Source: Candidatus Galloscillospira excrementipullorum (GTDB lineage Bacteria; Bacillota; Clostridia; Oscillospirales; Feifaniaceae). From it: a DNA stretch of 64,000 nt. Under the pieces are notes generated by a model. That model was not told where the DNA came from and made no database searches. It was given only the letters and a program-made list of their open reading frames with translations. Position 1 is the first letter of the stretch. The number at the start of each line of letters is the position of its first letter. The translations under genes were made by a program, and so were the position numbers. Positions 7,405 through 15,082 of this stretch are shown in pieces. The stretch covers positions 1-64,000 of the forward strand of contig DVNV01000070.1 of NCBI GenBank assembly GCA_018714125.1, given 5' to 3'.

Positions 7405-8643
7405 ATGAAAAAAATCCTTTCCCTTGTTTTGGCGCTGTCGGTTGCTCTGTCCTGCCTGCTGCTGCCGGCGTCTGCTGCCAGCAGCTATGAGACCCTCATC
7501 GCCGAGGGCCTCATCGAGTCCTACGACGCGGGACGCGGCCTGACGCTGGATGCCGCGGCCAACTGGAGCGCCGACCTTTCCACCATCCTGACGCTGGTTA
7601 CGGCCGTTGTCCCCCGCAATTTCGAGCTGTCGCAGGAGGGGGACAGCCGCTACGTCACCTATTTCGGCATCTACCCCGAATCGGTGGACGACGCCGCACT
7701 GCAGACGGCGGCCGAGGCGGTGCTTGCCCGCATCATCCGCAACGGTATGACCGACGCCGAAAAGGTCACGGCCATTCACGACTGGGTGATTCAGACCACC
7801 ACCTACGGCGGGAGCGGCCTTGCCGCCCACTCCCCCGTGGGTGTCTTTGAGGACGGGGTCGCCATGTGCGACGGGTATGCACGCACGGTGCTGCTGCTGT
7901 GCCGTCTGTCGCACATCCCCTGCCTGTTCCTGGCCTCCACCTCCATGAACCACTCTTACAACGCCGTGTATATCGACGGGGAGTGGCTGCTGGTCGATGC
8001 CACCTGGGACGACCCCGACCAGGGCTCGGCAGCGGGGAGCGACTACCTTCTCAAGCCCTTCACCGAGGCGCCCGAGCATGTGGTGGACGGCGGCGGCGTG
8101 ACGCGCGACGAGCTCTTTTCCTTTGGCAAAAACTATTATTCCTATTTGATTGGGGACGAAAGCTCCGCAGAGATGACCCAAACCGAAATGGCCGACCTGC
8201 TCTATGAAAAAGGGCTCTTTCTCGGCACCGATTTGGGCTATGAGCTCGACCGCGCCCCCACCAGGGCCGAGGCCGCCGTGCTCTTCGTACGCGTGCTGGG
8301 ACGCGAGGACGAGGCACTGGCGGGCGACGGCACCTCCCCCTTTACCGACGTGCCCGCCTGGGCGGCAAAGCACATTGCGCTGCTCTATCGCGAGGGCCTG
8401 ACGGTCGGCCAGAGCGAAACCCTCTTTGGCTCGGATTCCACCACCTCGGCGCGCGACTATGCCACCTTCCTGCTGCGCGCAATGGGTTACACCGACGGGG
8501 TGGACTTCCAGTGGGAAACCGCCATGGACACGGCGGCAGAGCTTGGCTTTGCCCCCGTCAACTGGAACGGCTTTACCTTCACCCGGGGTGACGCCGTGGA
8601 AATGACGGCGCGGGCGCTGGGCTTTGTGCCGGCTCTCTCTTAA
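7405..8643 (+). CDS. Secreted transglutaminase-like protein with SLH domains
   Basis: 412 residues. Signal peptide at about 1-24 (MKKILSLVLALSVALSCLLL then PASA). A transglutaminase/protease-like core covers about 85-215: catalytic Cys155 in GVAMCDGYAR, His183 in MNHSYNAVY, Asp198 in LLVDATWDD. The C-terminal 150 residues contain S-layer-homology-type units, for example APTRAEAAVLFVRVLG and FTDVPAWAAKHIALLYREGL, that bind pyruvylated wall polymer; the last one is degenerate. It is therefore a wall-attached enzyme, probably a crosslinker or peptidase. ATG 7405 follows AGAAGGAGAC; the open frame upstream has no site. A terminator follows at once. Confidence 0.85.
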   Translation: MKKILSLVLALSVALSCLLLPASAASSYETLIAEGLIESYDAGRGLTLDAAANWSADLSTILTLVTAVVPRNFELSQEGDSRYVTYFGIYPESVDDAALQTAAEAVLARIIRNGMTDAEKVTAIHDWVIQTTTYGGSGLAAHSPVGVFEDGVAMCDGYARTVLLLCRLSHIPCLFLASTSMNHSYNAVYIDGEWLLVDATWDDPDQGSAAGSDYLLKPFTEAPEHVVDGGGVTRDELFSFGKNYYSYLIGDESSAEMTQTEMADLLYEKGLFLGTDLGYELDRAPTRAEAAVLFVRVLGREDEALAGDGTSPFTDVPAWAAKHIALLYREGLTVGQSETLFGSDSTTSARDYATFLLRAMGYTDGVDFQWETAMDTAAELGFAPVNWNGFTFTRGDAVEMTARALGFVPALS

Positions 8644-8654
8644 AAGACTCTTTT

Positions 8655-8691
8655 CCCTCTGCGGGGCGCCTGCCTCGCAGAGGGCTTTTTT
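8655..8691 (+). terminator. Rho-independent terminator
   Basis: CCCTCTGCG (8655-8663) pairs with CGCAGAGGG (8676-8684), then a C and six T. It ends the transglutaminase/SLH transcript. Confidence 0.85.
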
Positions 8692-8704
8692 GTCCGGGGA
8701 GAGC

Positions 8705-8757
8705 GGCGGCGCGGGAAAGAGGGGGTGAAACCGGAACCCCCTCTTTCCCGCGCCGCC
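8705..8757. repeat. 22-bp perfect intergenic hairpin
   Basis: Arms 8705-8726 and 8736-8757 are exact inverted copies around a 9-base loop, with no T tract. It comes just after a normal terminator, so it is not needed for ending that transcript. Confidence 0.6.
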
Positions 8758-8814
8758 GCCATGGCCCTGCCATACCCTTTGGCCAAGCAGACACATCCGG
8801 CCTTCTTCCCCCAT

Positions 8815-8844
8815 TTGCCTTGCTCTTGTCCGGCATGCTATAAT
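8815..8844 (+). promoter_or_regulatory. Promoter of the rRNA methyltransferase gene
   Basis: TTGCCT (8815-8820), 18-base spacer, perfect TATAAT (8839-8844), 41 bases before the start codon. Confidence 0.65.
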
Positions 8845-8885
8845 GGGGCATGACATCATAAAAACATCCGCAGGAGGGGCTTCCC

Positions 8886-10298
8886 ATGGCGCCTGAAAAA
8901 AATCAATGCTGCACGCTGTCCATCACCGGCCTGTCGCACGACGGGGCCGGCGTGGGCCGCACCGAGCAGGGCTACGTTCTTTTCGTGCCGCACACGGCGC
9001 CGGGCGACCTGTGCGAGGTGCGGGTGGTCAAGGCGCTCAAGCACTACGGCTACGGCCGTCTGGAACGGCTGCTCTCCCCCTCCCCCGACCGGTGCGAGCC
9101 TGCTTGTCCCGTCTTCGGGCGCTGCGGCGGCTGCGTTTATCAGCACATCACCTACGAAGCCGAGTGCCGCACAAAGCAGCAGCAGGTGGAGATGGCGCTG
9201 CAAAAAGAGCTCTCCGGCCCGCAGCCGGTGGCGCCCATTGTCCCCTCCCCCGCCGTGCTGCGTTACCGCAACAAGGTGCAGCTTCCGGTGGGCCTGCAGG
9301 ACGGACATGCCGTAACCGGATTTTTCCGCAGCCGCAGCCATCAGGTCATCCCCTGTGAAGACTGCCTGCTGCAGCCCCGCGAGGCCTTTGTGGCCGCACG
9401 CCTGCTGTGCAGCCACATCGACGCCTTCGGCATCCCGGTCTACGACGAGCGCACCCACCGAGGCCTGGTACGCACGCTCTTTGTTCGCGTGGGCGCCGTC
9501 ACGGGGCAGGTCATGGTGGTTGTGGTCATCAACGGCCAGCTCCTGCCGCATGCGCAGGAGCTGGTCTCCTCCCTGCGGGAACATCTGCCCGGGCTGGCCA
9601 GTATGCAGCTCTGCCACAACACCCGCCAGACCAATGTCATCCTGGGGGATTCCTATACGACGCTGTGGGGCGCCCCCACCATTGAAGACAGCATCCTGGG
9701 CGTCCCTTTTTCCATCTCGGCCGCCTCCTTTTACCAGGTCAACCATGCCCAGTGTGAGGCGCTCTACCGCACGGCCGCGCAGCTTGCGGAGCTTGACGGC
9801 ACGCAAAAGCTGCTTGACCTGTACTGCGGCATCGGCTCCATCGGCCTGTCCATGGCGCACCTGTGCAGTGAGCTGGTGGGCGTTGAAGTCGTGCCGCAGG
9901 CCGTGGCCGACGCCGACGCCTGCGCCCGCGCCGCCGGCATTGACAACGCCCGCTTCCTGTGCGCCGACGCCGCGCAGGCCGCCGCAGCCCTTGCGGCCGA
10001 GGGCTTTCGCCCCGACGTGGTCATTGTCGACCCACCGCGCAAGGGCTGTGAGCCCTCCCTGCTGCAGACCATTGCCGACATGGCGCCTTTCCGCGTTGTC
10101 TATGTCAGTTGCAACCCCGCCACCTTGGCGCGCGATTTGCGCATCCTGCGCACCCTGGGCTATGAACTCGTGCAGGCCCGCCCCTTTGACTTCTTCCCCA
10201 GAACCGCTCATGTGGAGACGGTTGCCGGCCTGGTCCGAAAAGCCCCTGATGATTTTTCCCGCGCAAACCGGGAGCCTGCCGGCAGCGCCGGCTTGTAA
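8886..10298 (+). CDS. rlmCD: 23S rRNA (uracil-C5)-methyltransferase, RlmD/RlmCD type
   Basis: 470 residues. It transfers a methyl group from S-adenosylmethionine to C5 of a uracil in 23S rRNA. N-terminal TRAM domain (about 8-65), then Fe-S ligands Cys74, Cys80 and Cys83 (ACPVFGRCGGC) with a further Cys in VIPCEDC. SAM motif LLDLYCGIGSIGLSMA, then VIVDPPRKGCEP, catalytic nucleophile in VYVSCNPATLARDL, and the terminal base in HVETVAGL. All key residues are present. The start has AGGAGGGGC upstream. Which uracil is modified (747, 1939 or both) cannot be told by eye. Confidence 0.93.
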   Translation: MAPEKNQCCTLSITGLSHDGAGVGRTEQGYVLFVPHTAPGDLCEVRVVKALKHYGYGRLERLLSPSPDRCEPACPVFGRCGGCVYQHITYEAECRTKQQQVEMALQKELSGPQPVAPIVPSPAVLRYRNKVQLPVGLQDGHAVTGFFRSRSHQVIPCEDCLLQPREAFVAARLLCSHIDAFGIPVYDERTHRGLVRTLFVRVGAVTGQVMVVVVINGQLLPHAQELVSSLREHLPGLASMQLCHNTRQTNVILGDSYTTLWGAPTIEDSILGVPFSISAASFYQVNHAQCEALYRTAAQLAELDGTQKLLDLYCGIGSIGLSMAHLCSELVGVEVVPQAVADADACARAAGIDNARFLCADAAQAAAALAAEGFRPDVVIVDPPRKGCEPSLLQTIADMAPFRVVYVSCNPATLARDLRILRTLGYELVQARPFDFFPRTAHVETVAGLVRKAPDDFSRANREPAGSAGL

Positions 10299-10417
10299 TG
10301 CGCCCTTTAAGGCCGGCCGGAACGGCACAGCAACGGTCGCCCTCCCCCATCCGACAAAGGGGTCTCCAAATTGGAAAGCCCCGCAGAAAAAAGATGCCGG
10401 CCCACACGGCAAAAACC

Positions 10418-10460
10418 AAAGGGGCGGCAGGGAGCTTTGGCTTCCCTGCCGCCCCTTTTT
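10418..10460 (+). terminator. Rho-independent terminator
   Basis: AAAGGGGCGGCAGGGA pairs with TCCCTGCCGCCCCTTT, followed by TTC and a T-rich run. It lies 120 bases after the methyltransferase gene. Confidence 0.8.
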
Positions 10461-10721
10461 CTTAATTTTTTACCTTGTTTTCCGAGCCGTTATCAGGGAA
10501 ATGCGGCCGCCCATCCGGCGCCCCTCCACCCTGTGCGCCACTTCTTTCGGGAAGGCCTCTATTCTTCCCGGCACCTGCTCTTTTTGCGAGAGGCCCGCAC
10601 CGCTTCAAAGCTGCGGCCTCCGGCAGCAGCGTCCGGGCCTTTCCCGCCCCTCCCGTGCCTCTTGCCAAAAGCTCCCTTAAAAAGCTTTGGGGCGGTTTCT
10701 TTGCCTCTTAAACACCCTTCG
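10461..10721. other. Intergenic stretch between convergent genes
   Basis: No gene is supported on either strand. A short imperfect inverted repeat (CCAAAAGCT with AGCTTTGG, 10667-10692) could end the minus-strand Fe-S gene. Nothing else is recognised. Confidence 0.4.
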
Positions 10722-11426
10722 TTACGACAGGATTTTCCCATTGACGGATATGGTCACAACCTGCACAGGAATCTGCCTGCCGCTTGCCTGCAGCGCCCTT
10801 GTCACAGCCTTTTCCATCCCGCCGCAGCAGGGCACCTCCATGCGCACCACCGTGACACTGCGGATGTCGTTTTCCCTGAAGATGGCGGTCAGCTTTTCTG
10901 CGTAATCGACGTCGTCGAGCTTGGGACAGCCGATGAGCGTCACACGCCCTTGGATGAATTTTTCATGAAAATTTCCAAAGGCATAGGCCGTGCAGTCGGC
11001 GGCCACCAGAAGGTTTGCGCCGTCAAAATAGGGGGCATTGCCCGCAACCAGCCTGATTTGCACCGGCCACTGCGAAAGGCGGCTCTCGGCCTCCCTCCCT
11101 CCGGCGCAGTCGCAGCAAGCGCACTGCTCCCGGCGGATGGCCCTCCCCTGCGTGCCGGGACACCCGCAGGGAAGCGCATCGGGCTCTGCCTTCTTTTTTG
11201 CCGCGAGCACTGCCGCCCGGTCATAGGCGGGCGCCTCGCGCACCTCAAAGGAAATGGCTCCCGTCGGGCACGCCGGCAGGCAGTCACCCAGCCCGTCACA
11301 GTAGTCCTCTCTCACGAGTCTGGCCTTGCCCCCTGTCATGGCAATGGCGCCCTCATGGCAGGCGGCGGCACACGCACCACACCCGTTACACTTTTCCTTG
11401 TCAATTTTAATCATTTTTCTTTTCAC
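10722..11426 (-). CDS. 4Fe-4S dicluster ferredoxin-like protein
   Basis: 234 residues. Two 4Fe-4S motifs at the N-terminus: CNGCGACAAACHEGA and a second with CDGLGDCLPACPTGA, so the second loop has lost one standard spacing (C-x4-G-D-C-x3-C-P). A Cys-rich middle (CGCPG, EQCACCDCAG) and a C-terminal domain with LIGCPKLDD and VPCCGGMEKAV suggest further metal or redox sites. The composition recalls clostridial Fe-S proteins encoded beside Crp/Fnr regulators. The exact reaction is unknown. Start GTG 11426 follows GGAAAGGGG; Met at residue 5 is an alternative. Monocistronic. Confidence 0.8.
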   Translation of the reverse strand: MKRKMIKIDKEKCNGCGACAAACHEGAIAMTGGKARLVREDYCDGLGDCLPACPTGAISFEVREAPAYDRAAVLAAKKKAEPDALPCGCPGTQGRAIRREQCACCDCAGGREAESRLSQWPVQIRLVAGNAPYFDGANLLVAADCTAYAFGNFHEKFIQGRVTLIGCPKLDDVDYAEKLTAIFRENDIRSVTVVRMEVPCCGGMEKAVTRALQASGRQIPVQVVTISVNGKILS

Positions 11427-11474
11427 TTTTCTATCCCCTTTCCTTCCCGCGTCGGCTGCTTTCCCTGCTTTTAG

Positions 11475-11531
11475 TTGACTTTTTTCTTTATTGTACTATA
11501 ATACTGGCAGAAAAACCGTTGTTTTTACAAC
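11475..11531 (+). promoter_or_regulatory. Promoter-like sequence and palindrome between the Fe-S gene and cas3
   Basis: On the plus strand, TTGACT (11475-11480), 16-base spacer, TATAAT (11497-11502), then a GTTGT-TTTT-ACAAC palindrome (11518-11531). The promoter would run toward cas3, 450 bases away. The palindrome is also upstream of the minus-strand Fe-S gene and could be an operator for it. Confidence 0.45.
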
Positions 11532-11953
11532 AAAAAGAGTCGAAATGGTCAAAATCCCGCCCTTTTTAGGGAAGGCCTCGGTGCCCGTGGAGACGTGAGA
11601 TGTCTTGAAATCAGGCGGCAGGGACGGCGGCGGTAAAATCTCGGGCTTTGGGCTTGCCTGTCCCGGTGCCTATGGAAAGAGCAAGAGGGGGCAGTTCTTC
11701 CCTCTTGCTGTCCTAACAAAGTGCCGCAGCCGCAGATTATTTTTCACATTTCTTCTAAAGAGAGATAAAAGTTTGGAGAGCATCTTGCGTAAAAACTCTC
11801 GCTGGCCGAGCCACAGGTAGATGTGGAAGTGTAGATGTGGAAGTATATATTTTTCAATCCCCGGCCAAGCCATAATTGGCTTGCTCGGCACTTCTGCCTT
11901 ATCGCACTGGACATCCATTGCATTTACACGTCTCAAATATGGGAGGGAACAGC
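11532..11953. other. Upstream region of the cas operon
   Basis: No convincing gene. It contains a GCAAGAGGG/CCCTCTTGC hairpin (about 11683-11711) and a tandem copy of TAGATGTGGAAGT (about 11819-11845, 14-base period) some 110 bases before cas3. Base composition is more AT-rich than the flanking chromosome. No clear promoter close to cas3. Confidence 0.35.
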
Positions 11954-14344
11954 ATGCTTTATCCAGCGCACTTCCGTCAAGCTCTAGATGGCTCCACCAT
12001 GGAAATCCAGACTCTGTCGGAACACAGCCGGAATACGGCCGAGCTTTCCTCGGAACGGCTACACTCTGTCCGTCTCACCAAAGCAGGGTATCTGGCGGGT
12101 CTCATCCACGATTTGGGAAAGGGGCAAGAGGCTTTTCGGTTGTATATGGAAACCATCATGGCCGGCCATCCGGCGCAGCGTGGCTCTGTCATTCACACCT
12201 ATGCCGCAGCTCGTTTTTTACTGGAACACTTCCACACCGCTGACGACCCGTACCGGGATATGACTGCGGAGCTGCTGGCCTTTGCCGCCGGCGCCCACCA
12301 CGGATTGTTCGACTGTGTGGATGAAAAACACCATCTTGGCTTTTCCCGCCGTCTTCAGTGGGATGATGACTCCTACCAAGAAGCCACTGCGGCCTTTCTG
12401 GAACAGTGTGCCGGGATGGATGAGTTGGAGGCGCTGTTCGACCAGGCGGAACAAGAACTGATACCCGTCTTTGATCGGATCAACACACGCGACAGCAACG
12501 AGGAAATCTTCTTTCATCTGGGTCTTCTGGCCCGCCTGCTGCTCTCTGCTGTTATCGAGGGGGACCGCTATGATACCGCACGGTATGCACGCCGCACCAT
12601 ACCTCCAGCCTTCCCAACCCATCAGGAGGAGTTCTGGCTCCAGTTGATGGCCCGCGTGGAGAAAAAACTGGACAAGCTCCCCCACGACACCCCCATTCAG
12701 CGGGCCCGGCGTGAGATCTCCCGCAGGTGCCGGGAGGCGACGAACCAGCCAGGAGGTATTTATCGCTTGAATGTCCCAACTGGCGGTGGCAAAACCCTCG
12801 CTTCTCTCCGATTCGCTCTGGCCCACGCCGCAGCCAACAAAAAATCCCGGGTGATTTTTACTTCGCCTCTGCTGAGCATCCTTGACCAGAACGCCCAGGT
12901 CCTGCGGGACTATATCGGGGACGATAGTCTTATTTTGGAACATCACTCCAACGTGGTCCGGCAGAGTCCAGAGGCAGGTCCGGACGAGTTGGATCCCAGG
13001 GAACTGTTGGCCGAAAACTGGAATGCTCCCATTATTATCACCACCCTTGTTCAACTGCTGAATACCCTCTTCGACGGCCGGACAACCTGCATTCGCCGTT
13101 TCCAGGCTCTGTGCAACTGCGTTCTGGTCATTGACGAGGTTCAGACGGTGCCGCCCCGGATGCTGACGCTGTTCAATCTGGCCATAAATTTTCTCGCCGA
13201 CTTCTGCGGCGCAACGGTTGTGCTCTGTTCCGCCACTCAGCCTTGTCTGGAAGAGGCAGACCACCCCATGGAGGGGAATTTGAAAAGCCTGGTGCCCTAT
13301 GACCCGGAGCTCTGGGCCCCTTTCCGGCGGACCCGGATCGTGGATGCCGGGGCACGGCGGCTGGAAGAGATCCCCGATTTTGTCCAGGATGTGCTGGAGC
13401 AAGCCGCCAGCCTGCTGGTGGTGTGCAACACAAAAAAGCAGGCTCAGTTCCTGTATGAACGGATGACGCTAGAACATGTGGTTTGCTTCCATCTCTCTGC
13501 TGCCATGTGTCAGGCACACCGAAAAGCGGTGCTTTCCCAGATAGCAACCGCCCTGGAAGAGAATCATCGGGGCGGTTCCAAGGTTCTGTGTATTTCTACC
13601 CAGGTCATCGAGGCTGGCGTGGACATCTCCTTTGGAGCAGTCATCCGCTTGACTGCCGGTATGGACAATGCGGTACAGACTGCCGGGCGCTGCAATCGAA
13701 ACGGGGAGTCCGACAAACCGGCACCGGCCTATTTGATCACCTGCAGCGATGAGAACCTGCGTGTACTTCCAGAAATCCAAAACGCCAAGACCGCCACATT
13801 GCAACTTCTCTCTGCCTTCCAGCGCAACCCTGCACAATTTGACGGCGATCTGGCCTCAGACGCTTCCATCGCCTGCTATTACAGAAACCTGTATCACGGT
13901 ATGAGAGATGGGGCGCAGGACTATCCCCTGAAAAATCGTCGAACCCTCTTTGACCTGCTCTCTGTCAACGACGCCTATGCCGCCGGCTGGCCTGGCATGG
14001 AAGAGTTTGGGCTCCGCCAAGCTTTCCAAGAGGCGGGGCGTGCATTCCGGGTCTTTGACCAGGAGACGACCGATGTGCTGGTCCCCTATGAGAATGGCGC
14101 TGCGATCATCGAGGCGCTGGGCTCATCTGCCGTTCAAAAGGACTGGAAACGGCAACAGAAGCTGCTGGAACAGGCAAAACCCTATACTGTCTCCCTCTAC
14201 CAATATCAGAAAAAGCTGCTGGAAAAGCAGCATGGCCTGATAGCGTATCTGGATGGCAGTGTTTTGGTGCTGTCCCCTGAATTTTATCATAGAGAAACCG
14301 GCTTGACCCTGGAGTCAGGCAATCTGGAACTGTTGGAGGTGTAA
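11954..14344 (+). CDS. cas3: CRISPR-associated helicase-nuclease Cas3 (type I-C)
   Basis: 796 residues. It is recruited by Cascade and degrades target DNA. An N-terminal HD nuclease domain has HSRNTAEL and GLIHDLGKGQEAF, with a later AGAHHGLFD. The helicase half has Walker A in NVPTGGGKTLAS, VIFTSPLLSILDQNAQ, a DEVQ box in VLVIDEVQTVPPRM, SAT in VVLCSATQPC, STQVIEAGVDISF and the motif VI region QTAGRCNRNGE. ATG 11954 follows GGGAGGG by 6 bases; the upstream open frame lacks a site. It is the first gene of a seven-gene cas operon, with a 3-base gap to cas5c. All catalytic motifs look intact. Confidence 0.95.
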   Translation: MLYPAHFRQALDGSTMEIQTLSEHSRNTAELSSERLHSVRLTKAGYLAGLIHDLGKGQEAFRLYMETIMAGHPAQRGSVIHTYAAARFLLEHFHTADDPYRDMTAELLAFAAGAHHGLFDCVDEKHHLGFSRRLQWDDDSYQEATAAFLEQCAGMDELEALFDQAEQELIPVFDRINTRDSNEEIFFHLGLLARLLLSAVIEGDRYDTARYARRTIPPAFPTHQEEFWLQLMARVEKKLDKLPHDTPIQRARREISRRCREATNQPGGIYRLNVPTGGGKTLASLRFALAHAAANKKSRVIFTSPLLSILDQNAQVLRDYIGDDSLILEHHSNVVRQSPEAGPDELDPRELLAENWNAPIIITTLVQLLNTLFDGRTTCIRRFQALCNCVLVIDEVQTVPPRMLTLFNLAINFLADFCGATVVLCSATQPCLEEADHPMEGNLKSLVPYDPELWAPFRRTRIVDAGARRLEEIPDFVQDVLEQAASLLVVCNTKKQAQFLYERMTLEHVVCFHLSAAMCQAHRKAVLSQIATALEENHRGGSKVLCISTQVIEAGVDISFGAVIRLTAGMDNAVQTAGRCNRNGESDKPAPAYLITCSDENLRVLPEIQNAKTATLQLLSAFQRNPAQFDGDLASDASIACYYRNLYHGMRDGAQDYPLKNRRTLFDLLSVNDAYAAGWPGMEEFGLRQAFQEAGRAFRVFDQETTDVLVPYENGAAIIEALGSSAVQKDWKRQQKLLEQAKPYTVSLYQYQKKLLEKQHGLIAYLDGSVLVLSPEFYHRETGLTLESGNLELLEV

Positions 14345-14347
14345 TGT

Positions 14348-15082
14348 ATGTCAAACCCCATCCATCGCAACCTGGTGGAATTCCAGGTCACCGGAGACTA
14401 TGCTCTGTTCAGCGACCCCATCACCCGCGTGGGGGGTGAAAAATGTACTTATCAGGTACCCACTTATGAGGCGCTGAAGGGCATCTTATCTTCTGTATAC
14501 TGGAAGCCCACCATTGTCTGGTACATTGATGCAGTCCGGGTCATGGAGCCCATTCAAACAGAGGTCAAAGGCATTCGGCCCATCAAATATCATGGCGGCA
14601 ACGAGTTGGCCTACTATACCTACCTCAAGCACGCCCGCTACCAAGTGCGGGCTCACTTTGAGTGGAATGACAATCGGCCGGAGCTGGCAGGTGACCGCAA
14701 CGAGAACAAGCATCACTGCATTGCCCGGCGTATGATTGAAAAGGGCGGCCGGCGGGATATCTTTCTGGGTACTAGAGAGTGCCAGGGCTATGTGGAGCCC
14801 TGTGCCTTCGGGGAGGGCCCCGGGGCCTACGACGCCATCCCGGAACTGAGTTTCGGCCTCATGTACCACGGCCTCACCTATCCGGACGAGGCCTACTCCC
14901 CAGAAACCAAAGGCCTGATAACTGCTCATTTTTGGTACCCTGTGATGAAAGCGGGCGTTGTCACCTTTCCACGGCCAGAGGAATGTCCGCTCCACAAGCC
15001 CCTGCGCAAGATGGAGATGAAGGTTTTTGACCGATCTCTGGACAACTTTACCGGCCTTGCGGAGTTCGGGGAGGTGATGTGA
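14348..15082 (+). CDS. cas5c: Cas5c, pre-crRNA endonuclease and Cascade subunit
   Basis: 244 residues. In type I-C systems, which lack Cas6, Cas5c cuts the repeat and stays on the 5' handle of the crRNA. The family start VEFQVTGDYALFSDPITRVGG is partly visible (residues 10-28), then EKCTYQVPTYEALKGILSSV and KPTIVWYIDAVRVM. A Lys-His pair sits in NENKHHCIARRM, where the catalytic Lys/His of Cas5d enzymes is expected. TFGLMYHGLTYPDE-like text (SFGLMYHGLTYPDE) is typical. No cas6 gene is present in the locus, consistent with this role. Confidence 0.93.
   Translation: MSNPIHRNLVEFQVTGDYALFSDPITRVGGEKCTYQVPTYEALKGILSSVYWKPTIVWYIDAVRVMEPIQTEVKGIRPIKYHGGNELAYYTYLKHARYQVRAHFEWNDNRPELAGDRNENKHHCIARRMIEKGGRRDIFLGTRECQGYVEPCAFGEGPGAYDAIPELSFGLMYHGLTYPDEAYSPETKGLITAHFWYPVMKAGVVTFPRPEECPLHKPLRKMEMKVFDRSLDNFTGLAEFGEVM

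Noticed and set aside
11670-11936. 88-codon minus-strand frame upstream of cas3
   Set aside because: No ribosome site, no family, spans a hairpin and direct repeats.
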